From: an uncultured Cellvibrio sp.
GTDB lineage: Bacteria > Pseudomonadota > Gammaproteobacteria > Pseudomonadales > Cellvibrionaceae
Assembly: GCA_946481095.1 (NCBI GenBank)
Contig: CAMLML010000051.1
Coordinates: forward strand, 1-32,248
Direction of reading: 5' to 3'
Length of the DNA: 32,248 nucleotides
In this document: positions 1-8,324 of the stretch, in pieces
How positions within the stretch are numbered: position 1 is the stretch's first letter
Layout of the letters: the number at the start of each line of letters is the position of its first letter
Notes under the pieces: generated by a model
What the model saw: only the letters and a program-made list of their open reading frames with translations
Databases searched by the model: none
Told to the model about the DNA's origin: nothing
Made by a program: the position numbers and the translations under genes

Positions 1-2277
1 GAGATCGCGCAATGCTTCCATTTCCAAGCCATAAATTTCACCGGATAAAGCATTTTCGAAAGTTAACACCACATCATCGTCAGAACCCGGGGTGCGGGAA
101 GATTCAATTGGATTTTCAATATCTTTATAAAAAAGTGATGCCGTAAAATTGTTGCCATCATCAAAAAACCATTCGCCGCGAATATCGAAATGTGTGATAT
201 CAGAGGAAACCAAACCACTATTGCCTTTCACTTTCCAACCATATTCACTATCAATGTAAACCACATCTGACACTTCGCGTAGATCCGGTCTGACCAATGT
301 TTGACTGGCACTGAAACGCAATTGGAAAACTTCGGTATTCATGAATCCTTCGTTCATGTAAGTCACCGCCAGAGATGGCTGCCATGAATCATCTTGAATA
401 GCATAGGTTTGATCCGGATCCTGCAAATCAATAATTAATTGCTGCAAACTGACGCCGGAATAATCGAGTAAATCCAATGGTAGTAATGCCTGACGGAAAG
501 TTTCGCTACGTGCACCACCAGTAAAACGCCAGGTGTCGTTCCAGGTGGCATCCAGCATGAAATATCCGGCTTCATTCATTTGTGCCGCAATGTAACTTTC
601 CGTTCCGAATTGACCGCCAGCATCGAGCGTAAAAGGATTATTACGAATATTATTATCACTCAATGCACTATTAATATTGCCGGCCAACACACTGGATGAC
701 AAGCCAAGACCATTCACATTAATAGTGTATGCATAATATTCACGTGTTTTATCGTTGTAACTATAACCGGCTGATAATTCCAATTTCATGCGTTCAAAAT
801 TAAGCGGTAATTTGGCATTCCATCCGTAACTTTCTACATCATCTTCCAGATTTAAAAATTCAAAACTGGCCATGGCAGCGGCAGGTGATAATTGACTGCT
901 GATAATTTCACCTGTGTTGGGGTCAAGAGTGTTATTGCCTTTCACACTGGCGTGATTGGGAACATCCGTAGTTGCTGTTGAATTCGAGTAAAACCAATCA
1001 ATGTTAATGTCGTCGATAATATCGCCATTGAATAAATCAAATGAATGTTCACCCAATACTTGCCCTAATTCCAGTTGACGTTTTTCTATGCGAGTATCGT
1101 AATGATTAAATTCAACATTACCTGACGATGGCAGGTTATTGTTGAATCCATTTTCAATGGAAGCTTCGTCATCTATATCTTCAATTTGATAAACACCGAT
1201 CTGGATTTTGTGTTCATCCTGATAGGTTGCGCCCAAATTTAATGACATCACCTGACGCGTTTCTTCGGCTGTACGTCGGGTTGTGGAGTAATTGGTATCG
1301 GGTGCACCGACATTGCGTTCTACCTGATTTTTATTGCGCCATTTACTGTCTTGCGAAAAATTGACAACGCCGCCCAATACAACATCATCATTCAGATCCC
1401 ACGAATTACCTATGCCAACTGAATTGGAATAGTCAGCCGGTAATGCACGATGTTTGGGTTGCACATCGCGATTTAATGACAAAATTAAATCGCGGCTGAC
1501 TGACAAGGCTTCTGAATTGGCTTGCGAAAAAGTGAAACCCGGATTTTGGCGTTGGATAAATGTCGTGAGATCCTGAAGATCTATTTTACCTTGATAAGTA
1601 TCCAATGCATTTCGGATGGTTTGTGGCATAGGCTCATCAATACCATGACTGTTGTGGCTGAGTCCGTCATCACTTTCGGTATTCATACCGGTGCCAAGCG
1701 AAATATTAAAAAGAAATTCATCGGGAACCGGTTTGGTTCGAATATCAACACCGCCACCACCAAAGTGTGCAGGCAAGTCCGGTGAATAAGCTTTTTGAAC
1801 TTTTAGTGATTCCACGATAGAAGACGGAATTAAATCCAGCGGTAAAACATTTCGTGTTAATTCAGGTGAGGGCACCATGGCGCCGTTTAATGTCACACTG
1901 GAATAACGTTCACCCAAACTGCGTACATACACATATTTATTGTCAATCAGCGTAACGCCGGTTACACGAGTTAACGCAATTGCGATATTACTATCGCCAG
2001 TGCGAGTCATTTGTTCGGAACCTAGCAAATCTGCTGAAAAAGCCTGTTCCAATCGCTCGCTCATAATGGATTGCGCAGCACTTTGTTGGCGACCAAGAAT
2101 TAACATTTCTTCCACTACCGGTGCCTCAATCGGTTCCAGCACAGGCAGCGAAACATCGGCTGTTTCTTTTTTTATTTCTTCGGAATTTTCTTGCGCAATT
2201 GCAATATGACCAAAGCCCAAACTCGCTGCGGTAATCGCAATAAAAAGTCGGCTGGGTTTACAATTCAGTTTTTGCAT
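1..2277 (-). CDS. TonB-dependent receptor, N-terminal 759 residues (3' end beyond window)
   Basis: Outer-membrane gated channel that imports a ligand using TonB energy; the ligand is unknown. The frame is open from the ATG at 2277 to base 1 (759 codons, no stop). Residues 1-28 are a signal peptide (LGFGHIAIA then QEN). A linker leads to a plug domain at about residues 60-190, with a TRVTGVTLIDNKYVYVRSLG stretch and TLNGAMVPSPE, typical of large receptors of marine and polysaccharide-degrading gammaproteobacteria. The rest alternates short hydrophobic strands with acidic and Asn-rich loops, as expected of a beta-barrel. The gene follows the beta-helix lipoprotein gene on the same strand, 83 bases away, with a hairpin between, so the two are probably co-transcribed. 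The barrel C-terminus is not in the window. Family assignment is firm; substrate is not inferable. Confidence 0.93.
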   Translation of the reverse strand, partial: MQKLNCKPSRLFIAITAASLGFGHIAIAQENSEEIKKETADVSLPVLEPIEAPVVEEMLILGRQQSAAQSIMSERLEQAFSADLLGSEQMTRTGDSNIAIALTRVTGVTLIDNKYVYVRSLGERYSSVTLNGAMVPSPELTRNVLPLDLIPSSIVESLKVQKAYSPDLPAHFGGGGVDIRTKPVPDEFLFNISLGTGMNTESDDGLSHNSHGIDEPMPQTIRNALDTYQGKIDLQDLTTFIQRQNPGFTFSQANSEALSVSRDLILSLNRDVQPKHRALPADYSNSVGIGNSWDLNDDVVLGGVVNFSQDSKWRNKNQVERNVGAPDTNYSTTRRTAEETRQVMSLNLGATYQDEHKIQIGVYQIEDIDDEASIENGFNNNLPSSGNVEFNHYDTRIEKRQLELGQVLGEHSFDLFNGDIIDDINIDWFYSNSTATTDVPNHASVKGNNTLDPNTGEIISSQLSPAAAMASFEFLNLEDDVESYGWNAKLPLNFERMKLELSAGYSYNDKTREYYAYTINVNGLGLSSSVLAGNINSALSDNNIRNNPFTLDAGGQFGTESYIAAQMNEAGYFMLDATWNDTWRFTGGARSETFRQALLPLDLLDYSGVSLQQLIIDLQDPDQTYAIQDDSWQPSLAVTYMNEGFMNTEVFQLRFSASQTLVRPDLREVSDVVYIDSEYGWKVKGNSGLVSSDITHFDIRGEWFFDDGNNFTASLFYKDIENPIESSRTPGSDDDVVLTFENALSGEIYGLEMEALRDL

Positions 2278-2311
2278 CTTAGTTCTCAACAAATTCAGTT
2301 TTCATTCGTGC

Positions 2312-2335
2312 GAGAGGCACCCGCAGGTGCCTCTC
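2312..2335 (-). other. Perfect hairpin between lipoprotein and receptor genes
   Basis: A 10-bp perfect stem (GAGAGGCACC / GGTGCCTCTC) with a CGCA loop lies between the stop of the lipoprotein gene and the start of the receptor gene. No T-run follows on the minus strand, so it is unlikely to be a strong intrinsic terminator. It could protect the 3' end of the lipoprotein message or attenuate read-through into the receptor gene (inference). Confidence 0.6.
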
Positions 2336-2360
2336 ATTTGTCAATTCCCTGATGTTGGAT

Positions 2361-4043
2361 TTACAGCCCAACTGTCCAACCTGTTACCCAATTATTGGTT
2401 TCTGATGCAGCACCAATGTGAGTAGGATTTGTGAAGAAGGTACTGCTGCCTGCTGCACCGGTTGCAGGTACTGCCCCGGCAGTGAAACTGTTGCTTAACA
2501 TGCTGACGTTGTACACCGGTGCGGTAATTGCGGCGCTTGCTGCGTCAGTTAATGTGGCCAGTGTTAAATAAGCTTTGTCATTGGTTGCCAAATCTTTTAA
2601 CAAATTTGCTGAAAGGCTGGTGCCCGTGAGAATTGTATTGTCAGTGTTAGGTGCAGTAGCGAACCAGGTTGCAACAACAAAGGTACTGTTGGTTGGATCA
2701 ATTTTGGTTGCGGTTACACCGGCAGTTCCTGCGAATACATTACTCTTGGCAACAGTCCAACCATCAACTGCAGCTTTGATCGTTTGTGGGCCTTCAGTAT
2801 CGTGGAAGTTGAATAAAGTTTTGGAACTCATGCCAGTTTGGTTTGAAGTGACAATACTGTTGTACAACTCAATCAACATACCTTCACGAATTAATAAACC
2901 TGATGAATCGCCATCGGGTGAAGGTGTCGTACCTGTATTGCGGGTCAAGTTATTGGTGACACAGGTTAAATTGGAAATACGCAATTTTGTTAAAGGCGCT
3001 ATGTCATCAGCACGACCGCCACCGGTATTGTCAGCTTCTATGCAGTTGTTGCCGCCGACACCATTGGGATGAACTGATAATGCATATTGAATGTTGCCAA
3101 CATATCCATCAGTGAAATCGAAAGAGTCATCTGATGTACCAACAGCAACCAAATGTTTTGCGCTCACGGCGCCGCCGAACCATTCAAAACCATCGTCTTG
3201 AGCCGAGTAAGCTTGAACATAATCGATAATTGTTTTTGAGCCGACACCATTCAGAGTCAATGCATTCAATTCATTACCTTCAACAACTTTATAACCGGCA
3301 TGTCTGATTTGCACATAACGTAAGGTACCTGAGCTTTCTGCATTGTTATTGCCACCATAAGTACCTGGCAAACCTTCAGAAAGTATATGGCATCCGTGAA
3401 CATTATTAGCGGTAGGTTGACGTTGTGTATCGTTACATTTGTTGGTAATACCATTACCGTTAATTTGAATTCCACCCCACAAGCCCCGGTCTGCAATAGT
3501 GGCAGCGTTGTCGATCAAATCTTTTTTGCCAGAAAAAATAATGGGTTTTGCGGCAGTGCCTTCGGCAACAATTTGCGAACCACGTGCAATACGAACGTAA
3601 TCTTCACCGCGCTCAAATGCTATTTTTGCACCCGCTGCGATAGTTAATGTTGGACCTTCACCTTCTTGAGGAATGGGTTTGCCAGCCAAAGCGGCGTTAG
3701 TGTCAACATCGCCACCAATAAACAAAGAACCCTGGAACAAATGCACACCATTGTTGGCTAACTCGGGAATAAACAGATTGACTGTGACTTCATTGCTGCT
3801 GGATGCGAAGGTTGCGCCGTAAGTACAGTTGTTGCCGCTTTGTACACCGGCGAATTCTTGTCCATCTTTAGTGTATTTTGCGCAAGGGTTCACCGTAACG
3901 ACAGGAGCGTTGTTATTGTTGGTGGTGTTGTTTGAATCAGTGACGGTATTGGATGGATTCAGGTTAATATCACCACCACCGCAGGCGGCGAGTGTTGCTG
4001 CCATCAGATTCAGTGCAAACAGATTCTTCAGTTTCATGGACAT
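2361..4043 (-). CDS. Right-handed beta-helix lipoprotein partnered with a TonB-dependent receptor
   Basis: Predicted surface or periplasmic lipoprotein of 560 residues. The N-terminus is a lipoprotein signal with lipobox LAAC (Cys21) followed by GGGD and an Asn/Thr-rich linker (about 25-50). From about residue 80 the chain shows beta-helix character: GLWGGIQINGNG, LRYVQIRHAG, ALTLNGVGSKTIIDYVQAYS, DDSFDFTDGY, ending in an Ala/Thr/Gly-rich C-terminal region. Such proteins are often encoded beside TonB-dependent receptors in Proteobacteria and Bacteroidetes; no enzymatic role is established to my knowledge. It is first in the pair and the receptor follows. The start may be ATG 4043 or the ATG two codons later; both fit the upstream GAGAG. 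Lipoprotein and fold are well supported, function is open. Confidence 0.85.
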   Translation of the reverse strand: MSMKLKNLFALNLMAATLAACGGGDINLNPSNTVTDSNNTTNNNNAPVVTVNPCAKYTKDGQEFAGVQSGNNCTYGATFASSSNEVTVNLFIPELANNGVHLFQGSLFIGGDVDTNAALAGKPIPQEGEGPTLTIAAGAKIAFERGEDYVRIARGSQIVAEGTAAKPIIFSGKKDLIDNAATIADRGLWGGIQINGNGITNKCNDTQRQPTANNVHGCHILSEGLPGTYGGNNNAESSGTLRYVQIRHAGYKVVEGNELNALTLNGVGSKTIIDYVQAYSAQDDGFEWFGGAVSAKHLVAVGTSDDSFDFTDGYVGNIQYALSVHPNGVGGNNCIEADNTGGGRADDIAPLTKLRISNLTCVTNNLTRNTGTTPSPDGDSSGLLIREGMLIELYNSIVTSNQTGMSSKTLFNFHDTEGPQTIKAAVDGWTVAKSNVFAGTAGVTATKIDPTNSTFVVATWFATAPNTDNTILTGTSLSANLLKDLATNDKAYLTLATLTDAASAAITAPVYNVSMLSNSFTAGAVPATGAAGSSTFFTNPTHIGAASETNNWVTGWTVGL

Positions 4044-4252
4044 AGTCTCTCATCGGTTAAATAAACAGTTAATTGCGTGAGTTACTTCACGAATGGGTGC
4101 TATTTTTGACGACGAATATGACTATCGGACGACAGTTTGATGAAGCTTTTGTGTCTAACAGATTGCAGAAATATTTCAGATATTGGGTAAAATCCGGTTT
4201 GTGCAAGTTGCATGGCGGTTGAATAAATAATTCATTTAATGACAAGGTTTTT

Positions 4253-5785
4253 ATGCTGTTAGTACTTTGGATTTCGGTAGCGTTTTTGTTGGGATTGGTT
4301 GCCCGTCTTGTTGGCTTGCCTCCCCTGGTGGGTTATCTGTTGGCGGGATTTGGTTTGCATGCAGCCGGTCCTTCATTAAATTTACCGCTGGAAGCCGAAC
4401 AAGGTTTACATGAAATTGCCCATTTGGGTGTGCTTTTATTAATGTTTACCATCGGCCTTAAATTACGTGCAGGCAGTTTGGTAAAGAAAGAAATAATCGG
4501 TGTTGGTTTATTGCATTTTCTTTTCAGTGTTGCTTTTTATCTTCCAGTTGCTTTGTTGTTGTTTGATTTGTCGTTGGTCAAGTCGATTTTATTGGCATGT
4601 GGTTTATCTTTTTCCAGTACCGTATTGGCCGCAAAAATTCTTGAAGAAAAACGCGAGCTGCGTGCCTTTCACGGGCGTGTCGCTATAGGGATTTTAATTC
4701 TGCAAGATGTCATTGCTTTATTGATCATGACAGTAATGACCGGAGAAATTCCATCCCCCTGGGCGCTGTTAATTTTTTTGTTGCCATTATTGCGCCCGGT
4801 ATTTTATCGATTACTGGATTTAAGTGGTCACGGTGAGTTGCTGGTGTTGTTGGGGTTGTTTTTGGCATTGGTCTGTGGCGGTTATGGGTTTGAATCTGTG
4901 GGTTTAAGTTCAGAATTGGGTGCGTTGGTATTTGGACTTTTATTGGCACAGCACAAACGCGCGGTTGAATTAGCCAGTATTTTATGGAGTGTAAAAGAAA
5001 TTTTTTTGGTGGGATTTTTTTTACAAATTGGTTCCAAAGGTTTACCCGATGCGCAAACATGGTGGTTTGCAATATTGGTCACTTTATTAATTCCTGTAAA
5101 AGCCCTGATGTATTTTTTATTGATGACAGGCGCAAAATTGCGTGCGCGCAGCGCATTTTTATCAAGCCTGGCCTTAAGTAACTACAGTGAATTTGCGTTA
5201 ATCATGGCCAGTGTTTTATTGCCGGAGATGATAGTTCCTTTGGCACTGGCTTTGGCTTTGTCTTTTGTATTGTCCGCGCCTTTAAATCGTTTTGCACATC
5301 ATCTTTATGAACGCTATTGTGGAATTTTGAATCGTTTTGAACGTCATACTCATCATCCTGATCAACAACCTGTTTCCCTGGATGATGCAGAAGTGCTGGT
5401 GTTCGGTATGGGACGTACAGGATCATCGGCGTACAACTATTTACTTCAACGAAATGTGAAATTAACTTCGCTGGATTCTGATCCGGCAAAAGTTGAAACA
5501 CTCAAAGAACAGGGTTTCAATATTGCGTTTGCGGATGCAGAAGATCCGTTTTTTTGGCAGGGATTGGATATGGGAAATGTGTCGGCCGTCATTCTGAGTA
5601 TGAGTGATCTCGAATCAAAAATGATCGCTGCAAAAAAATTACGCGAAAGAGGTTTTGCCGGCAAAATAGTGTCCCATTGTCTTTATCCCGAAGAGGCAGA
5701 GCAAATTAATGCGGCGGGGGCGGACACTACTTATCTCACCATGAGTCAGGCGGGCGTCGGTTTGGCTGAACATATACTGAATTGA
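4253..5785 (+). CDS. Kef/YbaL-type monovalent cation:proton antiporter (CPA2) with TrkA-N domain
   Basis: Inner-membrane cation/H+ exchanger of 510 residues. Residues 1 to about 360 hold some 11-13 hydrophobic helices, starting with LLVLWISVAFLLGLVARLVG and including LEEKRELRAFHGRVAIGILI followed by LQDVIALLI, typical of the Na+/H+ exchanger domain of CPA2 proteins. From about residue 380 a cytosolic TrkA-N Rossmann domain begins with VLVFGMGRTGSSAY (GxGxxG) and an Asp-rich end of the second strand (LTSLDSDPAK). This domain binds NAD(H) or nucleotides and gates transport in the family. Length is somewhat short of KefB/KefC (about 600) and closer to YbaL-like members with only the N part of the regulatory domain. 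AAGG five bases before the ATG supports the start. The gene stands alone on its strand, divergent from the lipoprotein gene. K+ versus Na+ specificity cannot be read. Confidence 0.9.
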   Translation: MLLVLWISVAFLLGLVARLVGLPPLVGYLLAGFGLHAAGPSLNLPLEAEQGLHEIAHLGVLLLMFTIGLKLRAGSLVKKEIIGVGLLHFLFSVAFYLPVALLLFDLSLVKSILLACGLSFSSTVLAAKILEEKRELRAFHGRVAIGILILQDVIALLIMTVMTGEIPSPWALLIFLLPLLRPVFYRLLDLSGHGELLVLLGLFLALVCGGYGFESVGLSSELGALVFGLLLAQHKRAVELASILWSVKEIFLVGFFLQIGSKGLPDAQTWWFAILVTLLIPVKALMYFLLMTGAKLRARSAFLSSLALSNYSEFALIMASVLLPEMIVPLALALALSFVLSAPLNRFAHHLYERYCGILNRFERHTHHPDQQPVSLDDAEVLVFGMGRTGSSAYNYLLQRNVKLTSLDSDPAKVETLKEQGFNIAFADAEDPFFWQGLDMGNVSAVILSMSDLESKMIAAKKLRERGFAGKIVSHCLYPEEAEQINAAGADTTYLTMSQAGVGLAEHILN

Positions 5786-5802
5786 TCTTGTGATCTTTTT
5801 GG

Positions 5803-5831
5803 TTGTTGATTGGATGTGCATTCGCTAGAGT
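5803..5831 (+). promoter_or_regulatory. Possible sigma-70 promoter before mlaA
   Basis: TTGTTG (5803-5808) and TAGAGT (5826-5831) are 17 bases apart, in the 78-base gap between the antiporter and mlaA. Each hexamer matches the consensus only partly, so this is a weak candidate. Confidence 0.3.
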
Positions 5832-5863
5832 GCAGGGGTTTTGAATCGTTAACGGAGTTTTTT

Positions 5864-6622
5864 ATGCAAATTCAGAAAGCTGTTGTATTGCCATCTATCA
5901 TTGCTTGTTTGTTGGCAATGCCGGTTGTAGCGCAAGAGGATGTGGGGCAGGAAGCTGTTGTAGATGAAACAATAAAAGAGGTTGATCCCTGGGAAGGTTT
6001 TAATCGGGCAATTTTTAAATTCAATGACACGCTGGATCGCTGGTGTGTAAAACCTGTCGCAAAAGGTTATCGCTTCATAACCCCTGATTTAATGGAGCGT
6101 GGAATCAGCAATGTGTTTTCCAATATCGGTGAAGTGCCGAGTACGTTAAACGGTGTGCTGCAAGGCAATATAAAAGGTGCAGCACATGACACAGGTCGTT
6201 TTTTAGTGAATTCAACACTTGGCATCGCCGGTATATTTGATGTCGCCAAGCATATGAAGCTTCCATCGGACGACAAAGAAGATTTCGGTCAAACTCTCAG
6301 CGTTTGGGGGGTAGGGCAGGGCAATTATCTGGTGCTTCCATTTTTAGGACCAAGCACCTTGCGTGATGGTTTTGCAAAACCAATTGATTGGTACACAGAT
6401 CCCATTACCTATATCAAACATGATCAAACCAATTTATCAGTACGCGCAATGTCACTACTCGACACCCGCGCCAGCTTGTTACCTCTCGAAGAAAATATCA
6501 CTGGCGACAAATACACCTTCATCCGCGACGCTTATCTGGATCGACGCAATTATTTAATTAAAAATGGCGAAGTAGAAGATGAATTTGGAGCGGATTCGGA
6601 AGAGTTTGAGGGGGAGTTGTAG
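5864..6622 (+). CDS. mlaA: MlaA/VacJ family phospholipid-asymmetry protein
   Basis: MlaA removes mislocalised phospholipids from the outer leaflet of the outer membrane and passes them to periplasmic MlaC. The 252-residue product has the family signature VDPWEGFNRAIFKFND at about 40-55, then KPVAKGYRFITPD, NVFSNIGEVPSTLNGVLQG, a GRFLVNSTLGIAGIFDVA segment, DFGQTLSVWGVGQGNYLVLP and GPSTLRD. ACGGAG sits seven bases before ATG 5864; a more upstream ATG at 5810 has no such site and would spoil the signal peptide, so I chose 5864. The export signal is unusual: the only early Cys (IIAC, residue 14) lies before further hydrophobic residues and VVAQE, so it reads more like a type I signal than the classical lipoprotein signal of E. 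coli MlaA. The C-terminus is strongly acidic. The other mla genes are not in the window. Confidence 0.92.
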   Translation: MQIQKAVVLPSIIACLLAMPVVAQEDVGQEAVVDETIKEVDPWEGFNRAIFKFNDTLDRWCVKPVAKGYRFITPDLMERGISNVFSNIGEVPSTLNGVLQGNIKGAAHDTGRFLVNSTLGIAGIFDVAKHMKLPSDDKEDFGQTLSVWGVGQGNYLVLPFLGPSTLRDGFAKPIDWYTDPITYIKHDQTNLSVRAMSLLDTRASLLPLEENITGDKYTFIRDAYLDRRNYLIKNGEVEDEFGADSEEFEGEL

Positions 6623-6638
6623 GAATCAGAACTCCATC

Positions 6639-6742
6639 GTCATTCCTGCGAAGGCAGGAGCCGTCAGACCAGCGAAGCTAATCCAGCAGTTAAAAAATTT
6701 CGATGAAATCAAAAACTGGATCCCTGCCTTCGCAGGGATGAC
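6639..6742. repeat. Intergenic inverted repeat (GTCATTCCTGCGAAGGCAGG type)
   Basis: Left arm 6639-6658 and right arm 6723-6742 are inverted copies with one mismatch in 20 bases, around a centre of about 65 bases. The arms also fold on themselves (CCTGCGAAGGCAGG). This arm sequence is a common dispersed, non-coding MITE/REP-like element in many proteobacterial genomes. It lies just after the mlaA stop and could act as a 3' stem-loop in the message. Confidence 0.85.
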
Positions 6743-6845
6743 TAAACGAAAATGTGATTAGTGCAAAGGTCTTAGAAAATATTTTTCAGCATATTTTTTG
6801 TAGATATGGGATTAGGTTAAATTTTTTATTGGATTTGGAGATTTT

Positions 6846-7193
6846 ATGAAAAAAGCAGCATTGTATTTTTTGTCGTCTATATTGTTTTTTAGTTCTTCAG
6901 CTCAGGCTTATGATTGTATAGGCAAGGTCAATAATGTTGTTGTAAACGGCGGTGGAGTTCTTACTCTTTCATTTGGAAATATGAATTGGGTTTATTTGTG
7001 TTCAGTATCGGAACATTACAATGGCGTTACACCAGATGCGTGTAAAGCAATGCTGTCGATTGCGATGTCAGCCAAGTTGAGCGACAGAAATGTCCAACTT
7101 TGGTTTAGTGATGCATCAAACGATTGCACTAATGCAGCTCATCCTGCCTGGGCCGACTTGAAAAATTGGTACTACGGCCCGGCACTACTATAA
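6846..7193 (+). CDS. Small exported protein with four cysteines, function unknown
   Basis: I do not recognise a characterised family. The 115-residue product begins with a clear type I signal peptide (MKKAALYFLSSILFF, cleavage after SSAQA). The mature part of about 95 residues has Cys in YDCIG, YLCSV, DACKAML and NDCTN, which could make two disulfides in the periplasm or outside the cell. It is rich in aromatic residues (NMNWVYL, LKNWYYGP). TTTGGAG lies six bases before the ATG. A terminator-like hairpin follows, so it is probably transcribed alone. Confidence 0.75.
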   Translation: MKKAALYFLSSILFFSSSAQAYDCIGKVNNVVVNGGGVLTLSFGNMNWVYLCSVSEHYNGVTPDACKAMLSIAMSAKLSDRNVQLWFSDASNDCTNAAHPAWADLKNWYYGPALL

Positions 7194-7203
7194 AAATTAG
7201 TAT

Positions 7204-7240
7204 TTGAACAAAGGACGCTGCCAGGTTGTTCAACTTTTTT
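7204..7240 (+). terminator. Possible intrinsic terminator after the small exported protein gene
   Basis: An 8-bp perfect inverted repeat, TTGAACAA (7204-7211) and TTGTTCAA (7226-7233), is followed by C and six T. The stem is AT-rich, so efficiency is doubtful. Confidence 0.45.
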
Positions 7241-7286
7241 CAAAAAAATAATTATATGAAAATGCTGTTTAAAGGGAGGGAAAAAA

Positions 7287-7706
7287 ATGAATGATATGTA
7301 TCGAACACCTAAAGCAGACTTAACGAGCGCGGCGAGTTTAGGTAAAAACTACAGCATAGCCAAGATGAATGGATTGGGGATTTTGGGGTTGTTTTTATTA
7401 ACGCCTATTTTTATTGAGGCTCTTGACTATTTTTCAGCTGTTAAATCTTTTATCCAGTTCTATGGTGATCCTAAAAATATGGCGGGTTTGGTCGCGGCTA
7501 CTATAGTGAATCAAATTCAGGCGTTGATACTTTTGATTCCCGGTCTTGTTCTGTGTTCTGTAATTGTATTTAAGTTTAAATTTAATCCGAAATGGTATTT
7601 CGCGACACTAAGGGTTTATGGGTTGTTGTCAATTTTTATCATTCCAGTTTTTGTCTTTGTAGGTTTTTACATTTACTTTTTATCCAACAAGCATAGACGC
7701 ATTTAA
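7287..7706 (+). CDS. Small integral membrane protein, function unknown
   Basis: A 139-residue protein with a short polar N-terminus (MYRTPKADLT, a lead seen in several uncharacterised membrane proteins) and three to four hydrophobic segments: about 30-50 (LGILGLFLLTPIFIEAL), 68-95 (LVAATIVNQIQALILLIPGL) and 108-132 (YGLLSIFIIPVFVFVGFYIY). It ends in basic KHRRI. GGGAGGG lies about seven bases before the ATG at 7287; ATG 7296 is an alternative. The next gene starts 12 bases after the stop, so the two probably form an operon. Confidence 0.7.
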   Translation: MNDMYRTPKADLTSAASLGKNYSIAKMNGLGILGLFLLTPIFIEALDYFSAVKSFIQFYGDPKNMAGLVAATIVNQIQALILLIPGLVLCSVIVFKFKFNPKWYFATLRVYGLLSIFIIPVFVFVGFYIYFLSNKHRRI

Positions 7707-7717
7707 GGAGTGGCTAA

Positions 7718-8191
7718 ATGTCTTCAAATTCATCAGCCTTTCGGTTGTGGTCAAAATTGGGCGGTGGGGCATTTGGGCGTTGGGTTTTTTCAAAAATAGT
7801 GTGTTTTAAAGCTCCGTATTTTTCCAGCGTATCTCCTGTAATAATGACACTGGAGAAAAATCTTTGTGTGGGTCGCATAAATCAAAAAAGAGCTATACAG
7901 AATCACATAGGTAGTGTTCATGCCATTGCACTTTGTAATTTGGCGGAGTTGTGTGGTGGGCTAATGACTGATGTCAGTATTCCCTCTGGTATGCGTTGGA
8001 TTCCGAAAGAAATGAAAGTAAAGTACTTGCAAAAAGCATTCGGTAAAATAATAGCGCGTGCCTATCCCGCGAGTGAATTTTATGTTTCTACTGAAGGTTA
8101 TGAAGCGACGGTTATTGTTTCTCTTACGAACAGTGAATCTGTTGAAGTTGCATCAGCTGAAATAAAAATGTGGGTTAGTAAAAAGTTATAG
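7718..8191 (+). CDS. DUF4442 hotdog-fold protein (thioesterase-like)
   Basis: A 157-residue soluble protein resembling the DUF4442 branch of the hotdog superfamily, related to acyl-CoA thioesterases. What I see is the N-terminal RLWSKLGGG and GRWVFSKIVCFKAPYFSSV, then the core GSVHAIALCNLAELCGGLMT, which corresponds to the hotdog central helix with a polar or acidic residue (Glu) on it, then WIPKEMKVKYLQKAFG and C-terminal strands ending in VASAEIKMWVSKK. AAGGAG lies seven bases before the ATG. It is directly downstream of the membrane protein gene. Activity on acyl-CoA is inferred from the fold only; several members have no known substrate. Confidence 0.8.
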   Translation: MSSNSSAFRLWSKLGGGAFGRWVFSKIVCFKAPYFSSVSPVIMTLEKNLCVGRINQKRAIQNHIGSVHAIALCNLAELCGGLMTDVSIPSGMRWIPKEMKVKYLQKAFGKIIARAYPASEFYVSTEGYEATVIVSLTNSESVEVASAEIKMWVSKKL

Positions 8192-8240
8192 TTATAGTTT
8201 TAGGATAATTTGAAGGAATTTCTGATTTCGTCGAGTCATT

Positions 8241-8324
8241 TGTAGGTTGGGGTGCAAACCGGTGCAAACCCCAACATTGGATCTCGATCAAAGAATTTTG
8301 TTGGGGTTTTCACCCCAGCCTACA
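8241..8324. repeat. Intergenic inverted repeat (TGTAGGTTGGGGTG type) reaching into argS
   Basis: Left arm TGTAGGTTGGGGTG (8241-8254) is answered by CACCCCAGCCTACA (8311-8324), with internal copies GCAAACCCCAACA and GTTGGGGTTTT that form the inner stem. This is a widespread type of non-coding mobile-looking repeat in proteobacteria. The outer end of the right arm, read on the minus strand as TGTAG, includes the TAG stop codon of argS. Confidence 0.85.

Noticed and set aside
2575..3072. Plus-strand open frame of 165 codons inside the lipoprotein gene
   Set aside because: It is antisense to a clearly coding beta-helix lipoprotein and has no ribosome binding site or family resemblance.
4076..4091. 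CGTGA-GTTACT-TCACG inverted repeat between the lipoprotein and antiporter genes
   Set aside because: Only five bases per arm; expected by chance, and no regulator is linked.
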